A program made the position numbers and the translations under genes. 64,000 bases of DNA from NCBI RefSeq assembly GCF_020860705.1, contig NZ_JAJBTT010000046.1, positions 29,207 through 93,206 of the forward strand. Reading direction: 5' to 3'. Position 1 is the first letter of the stretch. Each line of letters starts with the position of its first letter. Shown here one piece after another: positions 27,420 through 36,480 of the stretch. The notes beneath the pieces are model-generated. The model saw only the letters and a program-made list of their open reading frames with translations, was not told where the DNA came from and did no database searches. The DNA comes from Akkermansia sp. Its GTDB lineage: Bacteria; Verrucomicrobiota; Verrucomicrobiia; Verrucomicrobiales; Akkermansiaceae.

Positions 27420-28293
27420 CGTACGGCAACCGTTTTCCCGGCCATTTTCCGGCATGCTTCTTCATGGAAGCCATTTCCCGGAGAATGGCCGGTATTTTTT
27501 TAGGAGGGAAGCAGGAGCCTGCGGGAAGAAGAAAGAGTCTTCCGGGAAAGGCCTTCTCCTTCCCTTGTTGTTTCCCGGCAGCGTACAGCCTTTTTTCAAC
27601 CGTCTGTTCCGTTTTCCAGGCGGGATACTTCTTCTTTTCCACCGGCTCCATTCCGGACTAGGGAAAGGTATTCCCAGACGCGGCATAAAACATGTCCGCC
27701 ATGGAGCTGCCGTGCTCTCTAAAGCGCATGCACAGCCCAGGGAAACTCCATTCTCCTGCACCCTTTTTTAATCAAGGAACATCCTTCCTTGCACATTCCT
27801 TCCGCCAACGCCGGACTTTCTTTTAGCGGCAGCAAACCCCGGCTGCATCGCCCTGCCGGGCAATACAGCAGCATTCCTTTTCCCGGCCACACAACCGCAT
27901 AAAACTTTCCTGAAACGGGGCGTCTTTTTCCGCTGTTTCCCCTTTCCCAAGGTCTCCTTCCATGCCGGGCTTGTCATGCGGTGACGCCCTTTTATGCCAG
28001 TTCCATGCAGATTTCAGGTAGGCATTCAAAGAAACTTTCATTTTTCAACAGCTTACATCTATTTTTAACATGTTATTCACATTCTATCTCCAAAATACTA
28101 TCATTCTATTAACATTCAACATATTGTATCCTGAATACCGTCCAAATTCTTATTATCCGCAAATGTAAAATTTTAATAAAAATTTATATTTTTGACTTGC
28201 CCGCGGAAGGCGGGAACGGTAGGTTGGCTGAACCGCCGGCCAGCCTCCGGACGGCACCGTTAACAAACCTCCCCCCCGACATTCACAACGACC
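27420..28293. other. Long gene-free region between ferritin and MarR genes
   Basis: Apart from the ferritin terminator, no gene is convincing here. A minus-strand frame of 72 codons at 27823-28041 has no ribosome binding site and odd composition, so I left it out. From about 28035 to 28195 the sequence becomes strongly AT-rich, in contrast to its surroundings, and then returns to GC-rich just before the MarR gene. This stretch probably holds the marR promoter. Confidence 0.55.
27438..27501 (+). terminator. Rho-independent terminator after ferritin
   Basis: The outer arms CCGGCCATT and AATGGCCGG pair over a long internal segment and are followed by TATTTTTTT. The start is 19 bases after the ferritin stop. 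Confidence 0.75.
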
Positions 28294-28728
28294 ATGAGCT
28301 CCATTTCCGAAGAAGCAAACAAGCTGGCGGATTTCATCCTGTTCACGCAACGTTCCTGCATTCTGAATCTCTCTTCAGAATTGAATGAGGGCAAGGTTTC
28401 CTATCCCCAGTTCTTCCTGCTGACCTACCTGGCCAGCGAGGATTTCCTGAGCATGTCCAGCATTGCCGTGAAGATGGGGCATTCCACCGCAGCGGCCACC
28501 GGCATGGTGGACAAACTCCAGGAAATGGGCTACCTGAAGCGCATGAGCGCAGCCAAGGACCGCCGCAAGATCATGGTCGCCATCACCCAGGAGGGTCGCG
28601 ACCTGGTGGACCGCATGCGCCAGAACATCGTCCGGGACCTGGCCGCCCTGATGGCCGGAGCAGACCCCGACGCCCGCCAGACGCTCGCCGACACCGGAAA
28701 ATCCATCAGGAAGCGCCGCCTGGCCTGA
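28294..28728 (+). CDS. MarR family transcriptional regulator
   Basis: This 144-residue protein has the winged helix-turn-helix of MarR: SYPQFFLLTYLASE, then MSSIAVKMGHSTAAATGMVDKLQ as the recognition helix region, and the wing LKRMSAAKDRRKIMVAITQEG with the typical DRR. The C-terminal helices allow dimer formation. MarR proteins usually repress nearby genes and respond to small ligands. The AT-rich upstream stretch may be its own operator; the next gene downstream is trpB, 354 bases away, so a link with tryptophan synthesis is not shown. Confidence 0.88.
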   Translation: MSSISEEANKLADFILFTQRSCILNLSSELNEGKVSYPQFFLLTYLASEDFLSMSSIAVKMGHSTAAATGMVDKLQEMGYLKRMSAAKDRRKIMVAITQEGRDLVDRMRQNIVRDLAALMAGADPDARQTLADTGKSIRKRRLA

Positions 28729-29082
28729 CTCCCCCCAGCTCCCTTCCATTTGTCCCTTTTCGGGAAAAAGCGCCCCTGCATCCAGAGAGGCCTATTGATG
28801 GGTGCTTTTCCTTCCACCTTCGCCGCCTGGCCTCCTTTTTCTGTAACTGCGGGAGCATTCCTGACTTAATCCAACCGCCAGGGGCAGGTTCACTACGAAC
28901 CGGCAATCCGCAACATCCCCGCCCAGCCCCGCTCCAGCGGAGCAAGAAAACCTCCCGCCCCCTTTTCCGGCGGAACCGCTCCCATCAAGCAGAGGAGGCA
29001 TCCCTCCCTTTTTTAAAAAGTCTTCCTGCGGAGATTGTTTTTGCCTGAACTGGGGCATCGTGTTAAATACTGGCAGTCACGA
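28729..29082. other. Intergenic region between the MarR and trpB genes
   Basis: The 354 bases are GC-rich with no convincing gene. A weak terminator-like hairpin lies at 28994-29014. I found no tryptophan-codon leader peptide or T-box that would point to attenuation of trpB. Confidence 0.5.
28994..29014 (+). terminator. Weak terminator-like hairpin
   Basis: A five-base-pair stem GGAGG/CCTCC with a CATC loop is followed by C and six T. It lies 265 bases after marR and 69 bases before the trpB start, so it could end marR transcripts or attenuate trpB. Confidence 0.4.
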
Positions 29083-30318
29083 ATGAAACAGACCATGGAT
29101 CTCCACACTTACCTACGCAATTTTCCGGACGCCCAAGGCCGCTTTGGCGAATATGGCGGCGTTTACCTGCCGGACGAGCTTGTTCCCGCTTTTGAAGAAA
29201 TTACGGAAGCCTATCAGACGATCGCCCACTCCGCCCAATTCATCAATGAACTGCGTCGCATCCGCAAGCAGTTCCAGGGCCGCCCCACCCCGGTTTACCA
29301 TTGTGAACGTCTTTCCCGTCACCTGGGCACCTCCCAGATTTACCTGAAGCGGGAAGACCTGAACCATACGGGCGCCCACAAGCTCAACCACTGCATGGGG
29401 GAAGGCCTCCTGGCCAAGTATATGGGCAAAAAACGCATCATTGCGGAAACAGGCGCCGGCCAGCACGGCGTGGCGCTGGCTACGGCCGCCGCCTTCTTCG
29501 GCCTGGAATGCGAGATTCACATGGGCGCGGTGGACATTGCCAAGCAGGCCCCCAACGTCACCCGCATGAAAATCCTGGGCGCCAAGGTGGTGCCCGTCAC
29601 CCACGGTCTTCAGAGCCTCAAGGAAGCCGTGGACTCCGCCTTTGATTCCTACCTGAACAGCTATCAGGACTCCATTTACTGCATTGGCTCCGTGGTGGGC
29701 CCCCACCCCTTCCCCCAGATGGTGCGCGATTTCCAGATGTGCATCGGCGTGGAAGCCCGGGAACAGTTCCTGGAAATGACGGGGCTTCTCCCGGACGCCG
29801 TCTGCGCCTGCGTGGGCGGCGGCAGCAATTCCATGGGCATGTTCACCGCCTTCCTGGGAGACCCGCTGGACATTTACGGCGTGGAACCGCTCGGCAAGGG
29901 CCCCAGGCTGGGGGATCATTCCGCTTCCATCACCTACGGGCGCAAGGGCGTGCTGCATGGTTTTGAGAGCATCATGCTCCAGGATGAGGACGGCAATCCG
30001 GGTCCGGTCCATTCCGTAGCCAGCGGACTGGATTATCCTTCCGTAGGCCCGGAACACGCCTACCTGCACGACATTGGCCGCGTGAACTACGTCACTGCCA
30101 CGGATAAGGAAGCCGTAGACGCCTTTTTCAAGCTTTCCCGTTACGAAGGGATCATTCCCGCCCTGGAAAGCTCCCACGCCATTGCCTACGCCATGAAGTG
30201 GGCCATGGAAAACAGAGGAGGAGCCATCCTGGTCAACTGCTCCGGCCGCGGAGACAAGGATGTGGATTACGTCGTGGAACATTACGGCTACGGGGAAGAC
30301 CACCAGTTCCCCGCCTGA
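29083..30318 (+). CDS. trpB: Tryptophan synthase beta chain
   Basis: This 411-residue PLP enzyme joins indole and serine to tryptophan. The start [15 protein letters not shown] is typical of TrpB. The PLP lysine is K100 in [19 protein letters not shown] binding is seen as [15 protein letters not shown], and the phosphate loop is [18 protein letters not shown] and [12 protein letters not shown] complete the active site. I chose the ATG at 29083 because residues upstream of it in the frame do not match TrpB starts; Met at 29095 is an alternative. No trpA is adjacent, so the partner subunit is encoded elsewhere. Confidence 0.93.
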   Translation: MKQTMDLHTYLRNFPDAQGRFGEYGGVYLPDELVPAFEEITEAYQTIAHSAQFINELRRIRKQFQGRPTPVYHCERLSRHLGTSQIYLKREDLNHTGAHKLNHCMGEGLLAKYMGKKRIIAETGAGQHGVALATAAAFFGLECEIHMGAVDIAKQAPNVTRMKILGAKVVPVTHGLQSLKEAVDSAFDSYLNSYQDSIYCIGSVVGPHPFPQMVRDFQMCIGVEAREQFLEMTGLLPDAVCACVGGGSNSMGMFTAFLGDPLDIYGVEPLGKGPRLGDHSASITYGRKGVLHGFESIMLQDEDGNPGPVHSVASGLDYPSVGPEHAYLHDIGRVNYVTATDKEAVDAFFKLSRYEGIIPALESSHAIAYAMKWAMENRGGAILVNCSGRGDKDVDYVVEHYGYGEDHQFPA

Positions 30319-30338
30319 TTTCACTCTCACCCCTTTCC

Positions 30339-30373
30339 GGCGGACGGAGACTGCCTGTTCCCCTCCGTCCGCC
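30339..30373 (+). terminator. Strong hairpin after trpB
   Basis: An 11-base-pair perfect stem GGCGGACGGAG/CTCCGTCCGCC with a 13-base loop lies 20 bases after the trpB stop. It lacks a T tract, so it may stabilise the 3' end or be a weak terminator. Confidence 0.5.
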
Positions 30374-30407
30374 GCCCTTCCGCACGGCCCCATCGCTACG
30401 CCCTTTC

Positions 30408-31346
30408 ATGAAAGAATTGTCCAGCCTGGTTCAACGGAGTTTTCACGTCACCCCGCGGGAAGAAGATTTCCATACCCTGGCTCTGGGCGCGTCCGGGCGC
30501 ACCATCGTCCGCATCAGGCTGGACGGCCGCACGTGCATCGGCATCCGGTGGGGAAATGACCGCGCGGATAACGATTCCTTCATTCCCGCAGCCCGGCATC
30601 TGCGCGCCCACGGCGTCCACGTGCCGGAGATTTATGATTATGAACCGCTTGGTCCCGGCTGCGGCGCCGCCCTGGTGGAAGACCTGGGAGACGCCAGCCT
30701 GCTGACCTTCCGGGGAGAACCCTGGACCTCCCTGCGCCCGCGCTACATCCGGGCCATGGAACAGCTCCACCTGCTTCACGACTGCCCGTTTCCGCAGGAA
30801 TTCCCCCTTCAGCCAGCTTTTGACGAAGCCCTGTACCGCTGGGAGCAGGCCTATTTTGCAGAGCACCTGCTGGGCACCCATCTGGGGCTGGAAACGGAAT
30901 CCTTCCTGAACCACCCGGCTCTGGAAGAGCTGGCGCAATTCCTGGGCTCCCTTCCGGAGCGCCCCGTCCACCGGGACAGCCAGTCCCAGAATGTGCACGT
31001 CCACGCGGGGAAAACCTGGCTGATCGATTTTCAGGGGATGCGCGGCGGCCGTCCGGAATATGACCTGGCCTCCCTGGTTTATGACGGCTATGCCCGGCTG
31101 AAACCGGAACAGGCGGAGGATTTGCTCCGGGAGTGGGAAAACATCACCGGCCATCCCCTGGATGACCGTATTTTCCGCGCCTGCGCCCTGCAACGGCTCA
31201 TGCAGATGCTGGGTGCCTATGCCAACATCGGCCACAACCAGGGGAAAACCTGGTACCTGGCGCAGATTCCCGCCGGATTGGAACACCTGCGGAGGCTCCT
31301 GCCCGGCTCCACGCTTGCAGAACCGCTGGCGTCCATGCTAGCATGA
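30408..31346 (+). CDS. Aminoglycoside phosphotransferase-fold sugar kinase, AmgK-like
   Basis: This 312-residue protein has the APH kinase fold. The catalytic loop is PVHRDSQSQNVHV (HRD...N) and the metal site is TWLIDFQGMRGG (DFQ), followed by PEYDLASLVYDG. This combination is typical of AmgK, the anomeric kinase of MurNAc and GlcNAc in cell-wall recycling. A cell-wall link fits the transpeptidase gene downstream. Start chosen at ATG 30408, since the frame upstream reads as Arg/Pro-rich shadow of trpB. The stop overlaps the next start (ATGA). Substrate not proven. Confidence 0.78.
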   Translation: MKELSSLVQRSFHVTPREEDFHTLALGASGRTIVRIRLDGRTCIGIRWGNDRADNDSFIPAARHLRAHGVHVPEIYDYEPLGPGCGAALVEDLGDASLLTFRGEPWTSLRPRYIRAMEQLHLLHDCPFPQEFPLQPAFDEALYRWEQAYFAEHLLGTHLGLETESFLNHPALEELAQFLGSLPERPVHRDSQSQNVHVHAGKTWLIDFQGMRGGRPEYDLASLVYDGYARLKPEQAEDLLREWENITGHPLDDRIFRACALQRLMQMLGAYANIGHNQGKTWYLAQIPAGLEHLRRLLPGSTLAEPLASMLA

Positions 31347-32833
31347 TTCCTTCCGTACCTCTGATGACGCTGAACCCCAGATTTCTGCTTATTCTGTCCC
31401 TGTTCCAGATATCCCTGGGGCTGGGCTGGATCTTGGGGTATGCGTTTCTCCAGCCCACCGTCTTTTGTTATGAGAAGGCGGCGGAACGTTCCCTGGCCGG
31501 GAAATACCGGAACGTGCGCCCGGAGGGCCTGAATAGGGAAGGCAGCATCGTCCTCCAGCCTTACGACTATTTCAACAAGGGGCAGACGGCCCAGCTTCCC
31601 GTTGTCTCCCTGCACCGGGAATCCTCCCTGAACAGCTTTGCCGCCTATCCTCCCAACCCCATGGATTACACGGTGTTGTTCCGCCACCTGTATGAACAGG
31701 GGGCCAGGAACGTCTACGTCATGGCTCCCATGGCTTGGGATGAAGAACCCGACAACATCGTCAAGGCCGCCGTGGGATATGAGCTGGACCGCTTCCGCCA
31801 CCAGGCGCTGGGGCGGCAAATGAGCGAATCCGCCCGGCACGCTCCCCTTCCGCCGGACTGGAAGGCCCTGGCTATTCCCGCCGCCAACATCGTGGGAAAA
31901 ACGGATCTGTTCCCGCGTGCGGACAAGCTCGTGGGGGAAGCGCCGCAACTGGTAACGTCAGCACAACCCCTGGGGACCGTCGTGGAAAACAATGAGCTGT
32001 TCTCCCCGGCTCCGGAGAACAGAGTTTCCCTCCCGCTCTTCATCCGCTGGGGAGGGGAAATCATCCCCACCCTTCCCCTGGCAGCCACCCTGAACGCCCT
32101 GGATCTGAAACCCGGTGACGTCAGAATCATTCCGGGAGATTCCCTTTTTCTGGGCAACAAGCGCTCCATTCCATTGGACGAATACGGACGCATTCCCCTG
32201 GCGGAGCACAGCAGCCCCACCATGCTGGACACCAAGGAGGTCATCATCCCCGTGATGTCCGGTCTGCGTCCTCCGGATACCACCGCCGTCAGAAAACTGC
32301 TCTCTTCCGCAGATGCAGTCATCGTTTCCGAACCGTCCGCCCTTTCCGACACGCCGGACGCGCAAGCCCTTCTGGCGGCGCAAACCATCCGCAGCCTCAT
32401 GGGGGCCCTGGCTCCGGCCCCCGCCGTCCTGATTCCGGCAGCCCCCTCCTGGGTGCAATGGGTCATCGTGCTGGACGTCCTGCTTGTGGCCGTCTGGGCT
32501 CTGCGTTTCCAGCGCCGGGGACGCTTCATCGTCTGGGGGCTCTGCATCCTGGCGGCCCCGGTTATCGCATGGTACCTGTTCTCCGCCCATGACATCTGGT
32601 TCCCCGTCATGACGCCCGTGACAGGGGTGCTGTGCCTGGCTTTGGCGGGCAGCCTGTTCCCCTGGCTCTCCCCTCCCTCCATGGAAGCAGATGAAGAAGA
32701 GGAGGAAAACGCCGGAACGCCCCCGCCGGAAGGGAACGGTGCGGGCCATGTGCTCCCCCCCGACAATCTGTACCAGGAACCCAACGAGGTGCCTATTCCC
32801 CATCATTCCAAAAGAGAACGTCCCGACCCATGA
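31343..32833 (+). CDS. Membrane protein with CHASE2-like extracytoplasmic domain
   Basis: This 496-residue protein has an N-terminal membrane helix (about 14-34) and a cluster of two to three helices near 375-440. The large part between resembles a CHASE2 sensor domain: LFRHLYEQGARNVYVMAPM, then IPTLPLAATLNALDL and NKRSIPLDEYGRIPL. The tail is acidic and Pro-rich with no kinase or cyclase domain. It may sense a signal in the periplasm or have a structural role. The gene overlaps both neighbours by four bases, so the three proteins are probably made together. The CHASE2 match is by eye. Confidence 0.6.
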   Translation: MIPSVPLMTLNPRFLLILSLFQISLGLGWILGYAFLQPTVFCYEKAAERSLAGKYRNVRPEGLNREGSIVLQPYDYFNKGQTAQLPVVSLHRESSLNSFAAYPPNPMDYTVLFRHLYEQGARNVYVMAPMAWDEEPDNIVKAAVGYELDRFRHQALGRQMSESARHAPLPPDWKALAIPAANIVGKTDLFPRADKLVGEAPQLVTSAQPLGTVVENNELFSPAPENRVSLPLFIRWGGEIIPTLPLAATLNALDLKPGDVRIIPGDSLFLGNKRSIPLDEYGRIPLAEHSSPTMLDTKEVIIPVMSGLRPPDTTAVRKLLSSADAVIVSEPSALSDTPDAQALLAAQTIRSLMGALAPAPAVLIPAAPSWVQWVIVLDVLLVAVWALRFQRRGRFIVWGLCILAAPVIAWYLFSAHDIWFPVMTPVTGVLCLALAGSLFPWLSPPSMEADEEEEENAGTPPPEGNGAGHVLPPDNLYQEPNEVPIPHHSKRERPDP

Positions 32834-33285
32834 CACCGCGCAAACTCATCCTTTTCATCTGCACCGGCAATACCTGCCGCAGCCCCATGGCAGAAGGCCT
32901 TTTCCGGAAGCTCTCCGCAAACCATCCGGAATGGCAGGCAGCTTCCGCGGGAACTTCCGCATGGCACGGGCAGGAAGCCAGCCCTGAAACGCTTCATGTC
33001 CTGGAGAAGCACGGCGTCAACCTGTCCTGCCATGAAAGCCGCCCCGTCACGGATGAGCTGATGCAGAACGCTACGGCCGTCTATGCCATGACGGAAAGCC
33101 ACCTGGCCGCCCTGCTGGCCAATTTCCCCGAACATGCGGACAAGATCAGGCTGGTCACCTGTTACACGGACAACCGCAGCATCGCAGACCCGATCGGCTG
33201 CGGACAGGCCGCCTACAACAGCGTGGCACGGCAGCTGACAGCCGCCATCCAGGCCATCATCGCCCGGATGGAACAGCAGGACTGA
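32830..33285 (+). CDS. Low-molecular-weight protein tyrosine phosphatase
   Basis: This 151-residue protein has the P-loop LFICTGNTCRSPMAE, i.e. C-x5-R-S with the catalytic Cys and Arg, and the general acid Asp in IADPIGCG. Such phosphatases remove phosphate from BY-kinases and other phosphotyrosine or phosphoarginine proteins in the cytoplasm. A BY-kinase is encoded at 16.8-19.1 kb, but the two genes are not linked. The start overlaps the CHASE2-like gene by four bases. Confidence 0.9.
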   Translation: MTPRKLILFICTGNTCRSPMAEGLFRKLSANHPEWQAASAGTSAWHGQEASPETLHVLEKHGVNLSCHESRPVTDELMQNATAVYAMTESHLAALLANFPEHADKIRLVTCYTDNRSIADPIGCGQAAYNSVARQLTAAIQAIIARMEQQD

Positions 33286-33310
33286 CCAACCTTTTCCCCT
33301 TCCCTCTCCC

Positions 33311-33781
33311 GTGTCCTCCCCTTTCATCCGCATCAACCTGTCCCGGCAGGAGCTGGCGCTGGAAGAGTCCGGAAAAATCCTGTTCCAATGCCCGGTTTCC
33401 AGCGGGAAAGCGGGTACGGGCCATGAAGAGGGCTCCGGAAAAACGCCTACCGGCCATTTCCGCATTTGCCAGAAAATCGGGGAGGGAGCACCGGAGGACA
33501 CCATCTTTGTTTCACGCCGGCCCACCGGCCATTATCCTTCCGCCATTCCGGAAAACCTGGATGAACATTCCGACCTCATCCTGGCGCGCATCCTGTGGCT
33601 GGACGGCCTGGAACCGCACAACGCCAACACCCGCAGCCGCTATATCTACATTCACGGCACCAATCATCCGGAACTTCTGGGAACGCCGGCCTCCCACGGC
33701 TGCATCCGCCTCTCCCCTCCGGACATGCTGGCGCTTTTTGGCCTGGTGGAGGAAGGTACAGAGGTATCCATTTTTCTTTAA
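33311..33781 (+). CDS. YkuD-type L,D-transpeptidase
   Basis: This 156-residue protein is essentially a bare YkuD domain: IRINLSRQELALEE at the start, KTPTGHFRI, and the active site IHGTNHPELLGTPASHGCIRLS with catalytic His and Cys. These enzymes make 3-3 crosslinks in peptidoglycan or attach proteins to it. No signal peptide is seen with the GTG start at 33311, and there is no in-frame ATG further up, so export is unclear. It probably belongs to the same operon as the phosphatase, 25 bases upstream. Confidence 0.85.
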   Translation: MSSPFIRINLSRQELALEESGKILFQCPVSSGKAGTGHEEGSGKTPTGHFRICQKIGEGAPEDTIFVSRRPTGHYPSAIPENLDEHSDLILARILWLDGLEPHNANTRSRYIYIHGTNHPELLGTPASHGCIRLSPPDMLALFGLVEEGTEVSIFL

Positions 33782-33787
33782 ACCCTT

Positions 33788-33812
33788 CTTTTTTAGAGGC
33801 AATCTAAAAAAG
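33788..33812. terminator. AT-rich hairpin between the transpeptidase gene and cydA
   Basis: The perfect ten-base-pair arms CTTTTTTAGA and TCTAAAAAAG surround a GGCAA loop, six bases after the transpeptidase stop. It may end the upstream operon. Confidence 0.5.
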
Positions 33813-33835
33813 TTACTCCCGAAAAAGGAAAATAA

Positions 33836-33865
33836 TTGAACAAAGCCCCTCCCGGGATGTATAAA
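33836..33865 (+). promoter_or_regulatory. Probable promoter of cydAB
   Basis: TTGAAC at 33836-33841 and TATAAA at 33860-33865 are separated by 18 bases, a good sigma-70-like pair. It predicts a transcript start near 33872 and a leader of about 60 bases before the cydA ATG at 33934, which argues against the alternative ATG at 33868. Confidence 0.55.
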
Positions 33866-33933
33866 GTATGAAGGTACCGGTATTTGGCTGCCGGCATCCT
33901 GTTCCATCAACATTCACTCATCCCCAATCAATC

Positions 33934-35313
33934 ATGGACGATCCGGTCTTACTATCCCGTCTTCAATTCGCTCTCACGGTCATGTTCCACTACATCTTTC
34001 CGCCGATGACCATCGGCCTGGGGGTGGTTCTGGTGGCGCTGGAAGGCCTCTGGCTGAAAACGAAAAACGAACTTTACCACAAGCAGGCCAAGTTCTGGAC
34101 CAAGATATTCGGCATCATCTTCGCCCTCGGGGTGGCCTCCGGCATTGTGATGGAATTCCAGTTCGGCACCAACTGGGCTGACTATTCCCGCTGCGTGGGA
34201 GACATTTTCGGCAGCCCCCTGGCGGCGGAAGGCATCTTCGCCTTCTTCCTAGAATCCGGCTTCCTGGCCATCCTGCTCTTTGGCTGGGACAAGGTAGGCC
34301 CCAAGATGCACTTTTTATCCGCCTGCATGGTGGCCCTGGGCGCCCATTTCAGCGCCATCTGGATCATCGTGGCCAATTCCTGGATGCAGACCCCCGCCGG
34401 CTACAAACTGGTGGAGGTGAATGGAAAAATCCAGGCGCACATCACCAGCTTCTATGACGTGGTCTTCAACCCGTCCACCATGGACCGCCTGACGCACGCC
34501 CTGGCCGGGTGCTGGCTGGCCGGCGCCACGCTCGTCCTCAGCGTCTCCGCCTGGTACATCCTGAGAAACCGCTTTACGGCCGGAGCCAAAAAGAGCTTCA
34601 AGGTAGCCCTGGTCATCGGCCTCATCGGCGTGGTGGGCATGGGCGTCACCGGGGACTCCAGCGCGCGTGAAGTCTCCATCCACCAGCCCGCCAAATTCGC
34701 CGCCATGGAAGGGGTCATGGAAACGGGCGCACCGCTGGCCCTCCACCTCGTCGGCTGGATGAACCCGTCCACCCATGAAGTCACGGGCATCTCCATCCCG
34801 TACATGCTGACCTTCCTGACCCATCATGACCTGGATACGCCCATCACCGGCATGAATGACATTCCGCAGGACGAACGCCCCCCCATCCTGCCCGTCTTCT
34901 ACTCCTTCCACCTCATGATCCTGATCGGCTGTGCGCTGGCCGCTCTGTTCCTGCTGGGCCTGTGGGGCTGGAAAAGGGGCTGGCTTTTCAACAAGCGCTG
35001 GCTGCTCTGGTGCTTCGTCTTCTCCGTACTGGGACCCCAAATCGCCAACCAGGTGGGCTGGGCCGTGGCGGAAATGGGACGCCAGCCGTGGATCGTGTAC
35101 GGCATCCTGAGAACGGAACATGCCGTATCCCCCACCCTCACCGCGGCGGAAGCCCTATCCTCCCTGGGCATGTTCGGAGTGATTTACGCCCTGCTGCTGG
35201 CCCTCTTCCTCTATCAGATCACCCATAAAATCCGCAAGGGTCCGGACCAGGAAGCAAAAGAAGATGACGGCACCGGGGAAGGCAAGCTCCAGGTTCCCTT
35301 CGTTAAAGACTAA
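33934..35313 (+). CDS. cydA: Cytochrome bd oxidase subunit I
   Basis: This 459-residue membrane protein is the haem-bearing subunit of the quinol oxidase that reduces oxygen. The start [20 protein letters not shown] carries the first haem-ligand His. [11 protein letters not shown] contains the next ligand, and [16 protein letters not shown] is the typical GRQPW motif. It is shorter than E. coli CydA, so the Q loop is of the short type. The high oxygen affinity of bd oxidases suits a microaerobic gut habitat. It is followed by cydB after 24 bases. Confidence 0.95.
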   Translation: MDDPVLLSRLQFALTVMFHYIFPPMTIGLGVVLVALEGLWLKTKNELYHKQAKFWTKIFGIIFALGVASGIVMEFQFGTNWADYSRCVGDIFGSPLAAEGIFAFFLESGFLAILLFGWDKVGPKMHFLSACMVALGAHFSAIWIIVANSWMQTPAGYKLVEVNGKIQAHITSFYDVVFNPSTMDRLTHALAGCWLAGATLVLSVSAWYILRNRFTAGAKKSFKVALVIGLIGVVGMGVTGDSSAREVSIHQPAKFAAMEGVMETGAPLALHLVGWMNPSTHEVTGISIPYMLTFLTHHDLDTPITGMNDIPQDERPPILPVFYSFHLMILIGCALAALFLLGLWGWKRGWLFNKRWLLWCFVFSVLGPQIANQVGWAVAEMGRQPWIVYGILRTEHAVSPTLTAAEALSSLGMFGVIYALLLALFLYQITHKIRKGPDQEAKEDDGTGEGKLQVPFVKD

Positions 35314-35337
35314 TCCCTCACCCCCCTGTTAAAAACC

Positions 35338-36375
35338 ATGTTGGAAAACCTCACTCTCACAGACCTGCAAATCATCTGGTTCATCCTCGTCGGCGTGCTC
35401 TTCTCCGGATACGCCATCCTGGACGGCTTTGACCTGGGAACGGGCACCCTTCAGCTCTTCATCAAGGGCGATGAAAACAGAAGGCTTACGCTGAACGCCG
35501 TCGGCCCCGTGTGGGACGGCAATGAAGTCTGGCTCATCACGGGCGGGGGCGCCCTCTTCGCCGCCTTCCCGTACGTATACGCCTCCGTCTTCTCCGGGTT
35601 CTACCTGGCCTTCATGCTCCTGCTGCTCACCCTCATCTTCCGGGCCGTCTCCATCGAATTCCGGAGCAAGCAGCCCATGAAATGGTGGCGCAGAGGGTGG
35701 GACACCACCTTCTCCATCAGCAGCCTCCTGGCCGCACTGCTCATCGGCGTAGCCATGGGGAACGTGACCAAGGGCATTCCCCTGGACGCCCAGGGCAATT
35801 TCACCGGCACCTTCCTCAGCCTGCTGAACCCCTATTCCATTCTGCTGGGACTGACGACGGTGGCCCTGTTCGCCATGCACGGCGGCATCTACCTGCTGAT
35901 GAAAACGCAGGGGGATCTTCAGGAACAGATTAAAAAACTGCTCAAGCCGTGCATCATCATCTTCACCATCCTGATCATCCTTCACGGAGCGGCCACCCTC
36001 CTGTACGTGCCGCACGTGGCAGCGGCCCTGGAGCGCTCCCCCTGGATTTACGGCATCGCAGCCCTGGCGGTCATTTCCATTACGGCCATCTGGATCTTCA
36101 TCAGCAGGAACCGTCCGGGCTGGGCCTTCATCTCCTCCTGCTCCACCATGGGCTGCATGATGGCCCTCTTCGGAACGGCCATGTTCCCCAACCTGCTTTA
36201 CTCCATGCCCAATCCGGAACATTCGCTGAACCTGGTCAACGGCTCCTCCACGCGGGAAAGCCTGCTGGTAATGACGTACATCGCCCTCATCGGCGTGCCG
36301 ATCGTGCTGGCGTACTCCGCGGCCATTTACTGGGTCTTCCGTGGAAAGGTGCAGCTCAATGAACACAGCTACTAA
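35338..36375 (+). CDS. cydB: Cytochrome bd oxidase subunit II
   Basis: This 345-residue membrane protein pairs with CydA. The start WFILVGVLFSGYAILDGFDLGTG is highly typical, as are VGPVWDGNEVWLITGGGALFA and AFPYVYASVFSGFYLAFML. About nine helices are predicted. No small CydX-type subunit frame was noticed between cydB and sucA. A perfect hairpin follows the stop codon. Confidence 0.95.
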   Translation: MLENLTLTDLQIIWFILVGVLFSGYAILDGFDLGTGTLQLFIKGDENRRLTLNAVGPVWDGNEVWLITGGGALFAAFPYVYASVFSGFYLAFMLLLLTLIFRAVSIEFRSKQPMKWWRRGWDTTFSISSLLAALLIGVAMGNVTKGIPLDAQGNFTGTFLSLLNPYSILLGLTTVALFAMHGGIYLLMKTQGDLQEQIKKLLKPCIIIFTILIILHGAATLLYVPHVAAALERSPWIYGIAALAVISITAIWIFISRNRPGWAFISSCSTMGCMMALFGTAMFPNLLYSMPNPEHSLNLVNGSSTRESLLVMTYIALIGVPIVLAYSAAIYWVFRGKVQLNEHSY

Positions 36376-36400
36376 TGCCTGAAAGCAAAGCTTTCAGGCA
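36376..36400 (+). terminator. Perfect hairpin after cydB
   Basis: Eleven-base arms TGCCTGAAAGC and GCTTTCAGGCA surround an AAA loop directly after the cydB stop. There is no T tract, so termination is possible but not certain; the following 80 bases upstream of sucA are AT-rich. Confidence 0.5.
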
Positions 36401-36480
36401 GTGAATAGTTATTAGCAAACAGGTAACAGCTTCCACACACCACTATTAATCGTTAACTCTTAACTTTAACTTTCACCCCC

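Noticed and set aside
27823..28041. Minus-strand frame of 72 codons in the gap after ferritin
   Set aside because: No ribosome binding site, Cys- and Lys-rich ends without pattern; not enough support.
33868..33933. Longer N-terminus for CydA from the ATG at 33868
   Set aside because: The extra 22 residues do not resemble CydA, and the likely promoter lies immediately before that ATG.
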